64,000 bases of DNA. Source: Gordonia sediminis (lineage in GTDB: Bacteria; Actinomycetota; Actinomycetes; Mycobacteriales; Mycobacteriaceae). The first letter of the stretch is position 1, and each line of letters begins with the position of its first letter. Shown in pieces: positions 58,256 to 64,000 of this stretch. Location of the stretch: the NCBI GenBank assembly GCA_004193205.1, contig RZUM01000002.1:124001-188000 (forward strand). Reading direction: 5' to 3'. Under the pieces are notes generated by a model. The model saw only the letters and a list, made by a program, of their open reading frames with translations. It made no database searches and was not told where the DNA came from. The position numbers were made by a program, and so were the translations under genes.

Positions 58256-59116
58256 ATGTTGGCTCGGCAACGGCAGGACGAGATCCTCGCGCAGGTCGCG
58301 CAGCACGGGGCCGTGAAGGTCGCCGGCCTCTGCGCGGCACTGGGCGTGTCGGACATGACGATTCGGCGCGATCTGAAGGATCTCGAGGATCGCGGCCTCG
58401 TCGAGCGCGTGCACGGCGGCGTCACGCTGCCCCGGGCGACGAGCAAGGACGAGCCCGGCTTCTATGCGAAGTCGACCCGGGCGCTGGACGCCAAGCGCGC
58501 GATCGCAAAGGCCGCCGCCAAGCTCGTGCGTCCAGACACCTGCATCGGCATCTCGGGCGGGACCACGACCCACACGTTCGCGACCGAATTGCTCGACGTG
58601 CCTGGGCTCACCGTCGTCACCAACTCGCTGCCGGTCGCCGACATCTTCAACGAGCGCGGCCGTGACGACCAGACGATCCTCCTCACCGGCGGTCAGCGCA
58701 CCCCCTCCATGGCCCTCGTCGGTCCGCTGACCGTGGCCACGCTGGAGCGGCTGCACCTCGACGTCCTGTTCCTGGGTACCCACGGCGTGCACGTCAATGC
58801 CGGATTGACATGCCCGAATCTGCTGGAGGCTCAGACGAATCAGGCGATGGTCGCCACCTCACGCCGAGTGGTGGTGTTGGCCGATCACACCAAGTGGGGC
58901 GTCACCGCGTTGGCAAGCACGCTCCGACTCTCGGACGTGGACGTCCTCGTCACGGACTCCGGCCTCGACGACAGCGCCCGGGAGATCCTCGCCGACAACG
59001 TGCACGACCTCATCGTCGCGCCCGACTCGGCCGGACCCACCCCCGACGAGTTCGACCCCTCCGATGCAAACCTCCCCTCCCCCGCCCTCAAGGAAGGCAC
59101 CGATGACCGTGCATGA
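58256..59116 (+). CDS. DeoR-family regulator of the galactoside locus
   Basis: A protein of 286 aa. MLARQRQDEILAQVAQHGAV, GVSDMTIRRDLKDLEDRGLV is the DeoR helix-turn-helix; GISGGTTTHTFATEL and VVTNSLPVADIFN with VVVLADHTKWGV belong to the sugar-phosphate-binding DeoRC domain. Start at the ATG at 58256 (AAGGAG 8 bases before); a GTG at 58253 is adjacent. It probably responds to a galactose or tagatose phosphate. It overlaps galT by 14 bases. Confidence 0.92.
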   Translation: MLARQRQDEILAQVAQHGAVKVAGLCAALGVSDMTIRRDLKDLEDRGLVERVHGGVTLPRATSKDEPGFYAKSTRALDAKRAIAKAAAKLVRPDTCIGISGGTTTHTFATELLDVPGLTVVTNSLPVADIFNERGRDDQTILLTGGQRTPSMALVGPLTVATLERLHLDVLFLGTHGVHVNAGLTCPNLLEAQTNQAMVATSRRVVVLADHTKWGVTALASTLRLSDVDVLVTDSGLDDSAREILADNVHDLIVAPDSAGPTPDEFDPSDANLPSPALKEGTDDRA

Positions 59117-60257
59117 CTCGACCGTCTCCGTCGCCGCACGGGTGCGTAAAACGGTCACCACGCTGGCCGATGGCCGTGAGTTGATCTACTACGACGACTC
59201 TCCGCAGTATGTCTCCGGCGAACGCACCCGCGAGTTGGTCGACACCCGACCGCTCGCTCCGGCATCGTCGGAATCGCAACTGCGCTACGACGTGCTCAGC
59301 GGCGAGTGGGTGACCATCGCCGCTGAGCGGATGGAGCGCACCTTCCTCCCGCCGCCGGACCTGTCGCCCCTCGCGCCCACACAGCCCGGCCGACCCGCGA
59401 CAGAGGTCCCGGCCGACGACTACGACGTCGTGGTGTTCGAGAACCGGTTCCCGTCACTCTCCCGGCTGGCCGCGTACGACGCGCTGCCGGCAAGCGTGGA
59501 CGGAGAATCGCTGTGGCCGTTGGCACCCGGCACCGGTCGCTGCGAGGTCGTGTGCTTCACCAGCGACCCGGACGCCAGTTTCGCCACGCTCGATCCGCGC
59601 CGCGTCCGCACCGTGATCGAGGCCTGGGCCGACCGCACCGCCGAGCTGTCCCGCATGCCCGGCATCGAGCAGGTGTTCTGTTTCGAGAACCGCGGCAAGG
59701 AAATCGGCGTCACGCTGACCCATCCGCACGGCCAGATCTACGCCTACCCCTACCTGCCACCGCGCACGCAGTCCCTCATCCGCCAGGCACGCGCCCACCG
59801 CGACGCCACCGGCGGCAACCTGCTCGCCGACAATCTCGCTGCCGAACAACGTTCCGGCCGGCGCATCGTGGCAACCGGGGAGCATTGGACCGCCTACGTA
59901 CCCGCTGCGGCGCGCTGGCCACTCGAGGTGCACCTCGCCCCGCACCGCGACGTACCCGACTTCCCCGCCCTCACCGACGCCGAGCGGTCCGAACTCGCAG
60001 TGGTATATCTCGACCTTCTCGGTCGAGTCGACCGCTTCTTCGAAGGTGTCGACGAAACCCCCTACATCGCCGCATGGCACCAGGCCCCGATCGGGGAAGA
60101 CCGCCATCACGGGCGGCTGCACCTGCAGCTGTTCTCGCTGATGCGCTCGCCGGGCCGGATGAAGTTCCTGGCCGGTTCGGAGTCGGCGATGGGTGCCTGG
60201 GTCAACGACACGACCCCCGAGCGGATCGCCGATCGGCTGAACGAGGTGGCGCGATGA
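59103..60257 (+). CDS. galT: Galactose-1-phosphate uridylyltransferase
   Basis: A protein of 384 aa. LRYDVLSGEWVTIAAERMER, VVFENRFPSLSRL, GVTLTHPHGQIYAYPYLPP (active-site His in HPHGQ), AAWHQAPIGEDRHHGRLHLQ and LFSLMRSPGRMKFLAGSESA complete the enzyme. It exchanges Gal-1-P and UDP-glucose. AAGGAAGGCACCG precedes the ATG; its stop overlaps galK (ATGA). Confidence 0.95.
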   Translation: MTVHDSTVSVAARVRKTVTTLADGRELIYYDDSPQYVSGERTRELVDTRPLAPASSESQLRYDVLSGEWVTIAAERMERTFLPPPDLSPLAPTQPGRPATEVPADDYDVVVFENRFPSLSRLAAYDALPASVDGESLWPLAPGTGRCEVVCFTSDPDASFATLDPRRVRTVIEAWADRTAELSRMPGIEQVFCFENRGKEIGVTLTHPHGQIYAYPYLPPRTQSLIRQARAHRDATGGNLLADNLAAEQRSGRRIVATGEHWTAYVPAAARWPLEVHLAPHRDVPDFPALTDAERSELAVVYLDLLGRVDRFFEGVDETPYIAAWHQAPIGEDRHHGRLHLQLFSLMRSPGRMKFLAGSESAMGAWVNDTTPERIADRLNEVAR

Positions 60258-61471
60258 CCGCAGGAACCGATGTCGTGACAGACTGGCTGGCCCCGACCGA
60301 CGAGCAGCGACTGGCCACCGTGGCGACCGGACTCTTCGCCGACCGGTTCACGGGTCGGCCGGACGGTGTCTGGTTCGCCCCGGGACGGGTGAACCTGATC
60401 GGCGAGCACATCGACTACGTCGGCGGGCGGGTGCTGCCGTTTGCGTTGCCCCACGGCACCGCCGTCGCGGTGCGATTGCGCGACGACGACGTGATCCGCT
60501 GCGTGTCGACCGCCACCGAACGCGCCTGGACCGGCACGATCGGTGACGTCGGTCCCGGCGATCCCCGCGGATGGGCCGCGTATCCGGCCGGAGTCCTCTG
60601 GGCGCTCCGGTACCACGACACCATCGCGCATGTCCCGGGTATGGACATCGCCGTGCATTCCGGTGTGCCGCGCGGCTCCGGGCTGTCGAGTTCCGCCGCA
60701 CTGGAATGCGCGCTCGCGCTGGCCGTCGCCGAAATGCTCGGCGCACCCACAGACGACCACGGCCGCAGCCTCCTGGCCCGCGACTGCGTCGCCGCGGAGA
60801 ACATCGTCGTCGGCGCCCAAACCGGCGGCATGGACCAGTCCGCAGCGCTGCGCGCCCGCGCCGGCCACGCGCTGCTTCTCGACTGCACGGATTTCACCGT
60901 CGAGCACATCCCGCTCGACTTCACCGCGGCCGGGCTCGAGCTTCTCGTCATCAACACCAACGCCCCACATCGGCTTGCTGACGGTGAGTACGGTCGCCGT
61001 CGCGCCAGCGTGGAGCGAATCAGCAAGCGAATCGGCCCGCAGTTGCTGCGCGACGAACCCGACGTGGACGCCATCCTGCGCACGATTGCCGCTACCCAAC
61101 CCGTGGCGGTGCCGCGAATGCGTCATGTTCTCACCGAGATTCGTCGCGTGGATACCGTCGTGGCCAAGCTGCGCGCCGGCGCCGTCGCCGACATCGGCGA
61201 AGACCTGAACCGGTCGGGTGAATCGCTGCGCATCGACTACGAGGTGAGCTGCCCCGAACTCGACAACGCCGTCACTGCGGCACTCGATGCCGGAGCGCTC
61301 GGCGCCCGCATGACCGGTGGCGGCTTCGGCGGGTCCGCGATCGCGCTCATCACGGCAGGCTCGAGTGACGCAGTGTCCCAAGCGATCACTCGCGCGGCCC
61401 GTGACCGGGATCTGCCCGCCCCGCAATTCCTCGCCGGCGTACCCTCCAGGGCCGCGCACCGCCTGACCTGA
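60254..61471 (+). CDS. galK: Galactokinase
   Basis: A protein of 405 aa of the GHMP family. GVWFAPGRVNLIGEHIDYVG (galactokinase signature), PRGSGLSSSAALECALALAV (ATP loop), GGMDQSAALRARAGHALLLD (catalytic Asp) and GARMTGGGFGGSAIALI (C-terminal loop). It makes Gal-1-P from galactose released by the GH36 enzyme. Codons are consistent with the neighbours. Confidence 0.96.
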   Translation: MTAGTDVVTDWLAPTDEQRLATVATGLFADRFTGRPDGVWFAPGRVNLIGEHIDYVGGRVLPFALPHGTAVAVRLRDDDVIRCVSTATERAWTGTIGDVGPGDPRGWAAYPAGVLWALRYHDTIAHVPGMDIAVHSGVPRGSGLSSSAALECALALAVAEMLGAPTDDHGRSLLARDCVAAENIVVGAQTGGMDQSAALRARAGHALLLDCTDFTVEHIPLDFTAAGLELLVINTNAPHRLADGEYGRRRASVERISKRIGPQLLRDEPDVDAILRTIAATQPVAVPRMRHVLTEIRRVDTVVAKLRAGAVADIGEDLNRSGESLRIDYEVSCPELDNAVTAALDAGALGARMTGGGFGGSAIALITAGSSDAVSQAITRAARDRDLPAPQFLAGVPSRAAHRLT

Positions 61472-61508
61472 CGTTCCTGCCCACCCCCACATTGAGGAGC
61501 AATCCGAC

Positions 61509-62585
61509 ATGGCCCCCGTAACCTTCGACAAAGCGACCAAGCTCTTCCCCGGTACCGACAAAGCCGCTGTCGACAATCTCGACCTCGAGATCGTGGACGG
61601 TGAGTTCCTCGTTCTCGTCGGCCCCTCCGGCTGCGGCAAATCCACCTCCCTGCGTATGCTCGCCGGCCTCGAAGACGTCGACTACGGCGCGATCCGCATC
61701 GGCGACCGTGACGTCACGTCGATCCCGCCCAAGGAACGCGACGTCGCGATGGTCTTCCAGAACTATGCCCTCTACCCCCATATGACCGTCGCCCAGAACA
61801 TGGGCTTCGCGCTCAAGATGTCCGGTCACGACAAACACGACATCCGGCAGCGCGTCGCCGAGGCCGCGAAGATCCTCGACCTCACCGACTATCTCGACCG
61901 CAAGCCGAAGGCACTCTCGGGTGGCCAGCGCCAGCGCGTCGCGATGGGTCGCGCCATCGTGCGCGAGCCGCAGGTGTTCCTGATGGACGAGCCGTTGTCC
62001 AACCTCGATGCCAAGTTGCGGGTGCAGACCCGCACGCAGATCGCTCAACTGCAGCGCCGCCTGGGCACCACAACCGTCTACGTCACCCACGATCAGGTCG
62101 AGGCGATGACGATGGGCGACCGGGTCGCCATCCTGAAGGGCGGTGTGCTGCAGCAATGTGCCAGCCCGAAGACGCTCTACGACACCCCGGTCAACGCGTT
62201 CGTCGCCGGATTCATCGGTTCCCCGGCAATGAACCTGCTCACGGTGGATGTGAGCGGCGGATACACGAAGCTCGGCACCCTCGAGGTGCCCATCCCACGC
62301 TCGGTCACCGATCGGCTCACCGACACGACGGTGACGCTCGGCGTTCGTCCCGAGGCGTGGCTGATCACCACCGACGGTACCCCGGTCGATGTCGAGGTGG
62401 TCGAGGAACTCGGCGCTGACGAATACATCTACGGCCACCTCGACGACTGCAACGGGCAGCCACAACAGATCATCACCCGCCTCACCGGCCACCCCACCCC
62501 GGCCAAGGGCGACGTCATCCACCTCATGCCCGATCCCGAACGCCTGCACTGGTTTTCGGCGACCACCGGAGCGCGTCTGGGCTAA
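61509..62585 (+). CDS. ABC transporter ATPase, MsmK/UgpC type
   Basis: A protein of 358 aa. GPSGCGKSTSLRMLAGLEDV (Walker A), LSGGQRQRVAMGRAIVREPQ (signature), VFLMDEPLSNLDAKLR (Walker B) and VYVTHDQVEAMTMGDR (H-loop). The C-terminal TOBE/OB domain (GVRPEAWLIT) is typical of multi-sugar ATPases. It lies 37 bp after galK and should power the two permeases coded on the other strand. Confidence 0.94.
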   Translation: MAPVTFDKATKLFPGTDKAAVDNLDLEIVDGEFLVLVGPSGCGKSTSLRMLAGLEDVDYGAIRIGDRDVTSIPPKERDVAMVFQNYALYPHMTVAQNMGFALKMSGHDKHDIRQRVAEAAKILDLTDYLDRKPKALSGGQRQRVAMGRAIVREPQVFLMDEPLSNLDAKLRVQTRTQIAQLQRRLGTTTVYVTHDQVEAMTMGDRVAILKGGVLQQCASPKTLYDTPVNAFVAGFIGSPAMNLLTVDVSGGYTKLGTLEVPIPRSVTDRLTDTTVTLGVRPEAWLITTDGTPVDVEVVEELGADEYIYGHLDDCNGQPQQIITRLTGHPTPAKGDVIHLMPDPERLHWFSATTGARLG

Positions 62586-62620
62586 GTGGTCCTGTTCATG
62601 AATTCGTGGACAGGACCACT
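62585..62620. terminator. Terminator hairpin after the ABC ATPase gene
   Basis: AGTGGTCCTGT (62585-62595) and ACAGGACCACT (62610-62620) are perfect 11-bp arms; the 14-base middle can pair further. The stop codon of the ATPase gene forms the first base of the stem. It could also stop the convergent lipoprotein gene, which ends at 62696. Confidence 0.75.
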
Positions 62621-62695
62621 ATGTGAGCCGGTCGGCTCACTCACGCGAGGTCCGTCAGCACGCGTCGAGATGCGGCGCACGGACGCTCGGCCCGA

Positions 62696-63655
62696 CTACT
62701 TCAGCGTTCCGCTGACGAGCTGATCCGCGAATTCCGGGTGGTGGGTGAGCCATTCCGCGACGGCCGCCTCGGGATCGGCCCTGCCGTACTTGCGGACCAT
62801 CAGCTCCTCGAGCCCGGCGATGTTCTCGTCGGACAGGATGAGATTGGTGAACATCTGAGCGGCCCGGGGTGATCGGGCAGTGAAGCCCTTGGTGGCGAAG
62901 TTCCACACGCCTTCCCGACCGCCCATGGCACCCTTCGGATCCTCCAGGTCGCGAATGTCGAAGGCCGCATACGCCCAATTCGGCCTCCACATGACGACGG
63001 CGATATTCGTGTGATCGGTGTGAGCCTGCTCCAACGCGGCGAGCATCTCGGCGGTCGACGAACTCCGCAACGTCAGGTTCTCCAACCCGTACTCGGGGAT
63101 CACGGAGTTCTCGATCAGCTTTGTCTCACCCGCGCCGGGCTCGATGCCGACGATCGTGTTGCCGTAGTCCGGCCCCATCGTCGCGAGATCGGCGATCGAT
63201 CGGGCCGGCGACGAACTGTTCACCGCAATGGTCGATCTACCGTGGTCATACCAGCAACCCAACGGCTCCATGCGTGCTCGGTATTCGTCGATGTAGCTCC
63301 GGTGGGTCGTGGGCAGCCAGACATCGGTCAGCGCGTTGACGATGCCGTTCGCCGTGGCGCTGAACGCCACCCCGATATCGAGCGTCTTGACCTGGGCGTT
63401 GTATCCGTTGTCGGCCAGAATGCGCCCCATGAGGTACGCCGAGGCGGCCGACTCGTCCCAGCCGACGAAGGCCGCGATGATGACGTCCTCGTTCCCCACG
63501 GGTTTGTTGCGGGCGTCCGCCACTCCGGCGGTCACCGAGCAGGACGCGAACTCCGTGGCCGCGTCGTCGCCGGAGCCTCCACCGCCGGTCGTGCAGGCGC
63601 CGAAGACCAGGGCGCTCACCGTGAGTACCGCGGCGAGTAGACGCGGTCCCCGCAT
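62696..63655 (-). CDS. Glycine betaine/choline-type ABC substrate-binding lipoprotein (OpuAC-like)
   Basis: A protein of 319 aa from the ATG at 63655, 8 bases after GAGGAG. Lipobox VFGAC near residue 20. IIAAFVGWDESAASAYLMGR, LTDVWLPTTHRSYIDEY, TIVGIEPGAGETKLIENSVI and VVMWRPNWAYAAFDIRDLED are typical of OpuAC/ProX-like binding proteins, with Trp residues that form the ammonium cage. No permease or ATPase partner is next to it. Confidence 0.88.
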   Translation of the reverse strand: MRGPRLLAAVLTVSALVFGACTTGGGGSGDDAATEFASCSVTAGVADARNKPVGNEDVIIAAFVGWDESAASAYLMGRILADNGYNAQVKTLDIGVAFSATANGIVNALTDVWLPTTHRSYIDEYRARMEPLGCWYDHGRSTIAVNSSSPARSIADLATMGPDYGNTIVGIEPGAGETKLIENSVIPEYGLENLTLRSSSTAEMLAALEQAHTDHTNIAVVMWRPNWAYAAFDIRDLEDPKGAMGGREGVWNFATKGFTARSPRAAQMFTNLILSDENIAGLEELMVRKYGRADPEAAVAEWLTHHPEFADQLVSGTLK

Positions 63656-63848
63656 GGCTATCACTCCTCGGTCCCCGGGTTGCGCTCACGTTCGCGTGCG
63701 CCCCATCCACGATAGATAGGTCCCGGGTCGTGGACGGGTTTGCGCCCGATTCGTAACCGGACGTGCCTATGCGGTGTCCGGTCGAGTCCATCCGGACTCG
63801 GGCTCCGGACGTAGCCACAACCTCGAGTGTAGGACGCATCTCACGTGG

Positions 63849-63854
63849 TAATTT
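63849..63854 (+). promoter_or_regulatory. Candidate extended -10 of the right-edge gene
   Basis: TGGTAATTT at 63846-63854 is an extended -10, and the GTG start lies 7 bases after it. This is the spacing of a leaderless mRNA. No ribosome site is visible before the GTG. Confidence 0.45.
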
Positions 63855-63861
63855 GCGCGGT

Positions 63862-64000
63862 GTGCCCGGCGAGAAGGCGCCTCGGGAGCAGCGGCGCGGC
63901 ATCACGCGACGGCAAGCCATCGCATCGACGGGCATAGCGGCCGTCGCGGTGGCTGCCACCGGTGTCCGTGATGCAACGGCCGCACCACTCGACGACAACC
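63862..64000 (+). CDS. Tat-exported protein, N-terminal fragment (3' end outside window)
   Basis: The first 46 residues from the GTG at 63862 show a twin-arginine signal: ITRRQAIASTGIAAVAVAAT, then DATAAPLDDN with an AxA cleavage site. The mature part is outside the window, so the function cannot be given; cofactor-carrying or folded secreted enzymes use this route. It is divergent from the betaine-binding lipoprotein gene. Confidence 0.7.
   Translation, partial: MPGEKAPREQRRGITRRQAIASTGIAAVAVAATGVRDATAAPLDDN

Noticed and set aside
1-64000. tRNA, rRNA, insertion sequences, prophage genes
   Set aside because: Read through for T-loop-like motifs, transposase motifs and phage proteins on both strands; none was convincing. 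A covariance or profile search would be needed to exclude small RNAs.

Overview
The window is high-GC DNA with dense, often 4-base-overlapping genes. It carries an lsr2 nucleoid gene, a possible MtrA-type operator upstream of a mycobacterial-style Ami1-like amidase, a wax ester synthase/DGAT relic and several likely leaderless starts. This fits a mycolic-acid actinobacterium (Mycobacteriales). Gordonia or a close relative is my best guess from the protein flavour, but the genus is inferred, not proven. I saw no rRNA, tRNA, CRISPR array, prophage or insertion sequence.

Layout. 1-469: 3' end of a short-chain dehydrogenase. 490-5968: an N-acetylglucosamine operon (GntR/UTRA repressor, MFS permease, GlcNAc kinase, SIS-type GlcN-6-P deaminase, NagA) with two near-palindromic operators between repressor and permease. 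6288-12476: a small biosynthetic cluster made of a possible small membrane protein, a pterin-type aromatic amino acid hydroxylase, an EntF-like C-A-T-TE peptide synthetase and a membrane-anchored catechol O-methyltransferase that resembles animal COMT. 12589-16534: an IclR regulator and a 2-oxoacid/acetoin dehydrogenase-type operon (E1 alpha, E1 beta, free-standing lipoyl domain, lipoate ligase-like protein). 16544-24736: housekeeping and envelope genes (pseudouridine synthase, class I amidotransferase, GyrI-like, BrkB-like, Pro-rich membrane protein, secreted alpha/beta hydrolase, secreted GH43-like protein).

24800-29031 is a toxin-antitoxin island on the minus strand: VapBC, an AbrB-type antitoxin with a truncated VapC, a truncated HigB with intact HigA, Phd-RelE, and an intact HigBA, with an SRPBCC protein, a methyltransferase and an ABM monooxygenase among them. 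29065-43417 is mostly core genome: YchF, an AI-2E family permease, an unusual Ada-AlkA-Ogt fusion with a 15-bp repeat linker, RmuC, a nucleosidase, a fructosamine-kinase-like protein, an SDR, the amidase, a CobW GTPase, TrhO, a lipoprotein and Lsr2. 43458-51371 holds an alpha/beta hydrolase, a flavin monooxygenase, flavohemoglobin, a TetR/SRPBCC divergent pair, a multiply frameshifted wax ester synthase/DGAT pseudogene and a beta-lactamase-family esterase.

51427-62585 is a complete alpha-galactoside locus: galE, GH36 alpha-galactosidase, sugar-binding lipoprotein and two permeases on the minus strand, and a DeoR regulator, galT, galK and the ABC ATPase divergently on the plus strand. Imported melibiose- or raffinose-type sugars would be cut by GH36 and the galactose fed through the Leloir pathway. 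The right edge has a lone glycine-betaine-type binding lipoprotein and the start of a Tat-exported protein.
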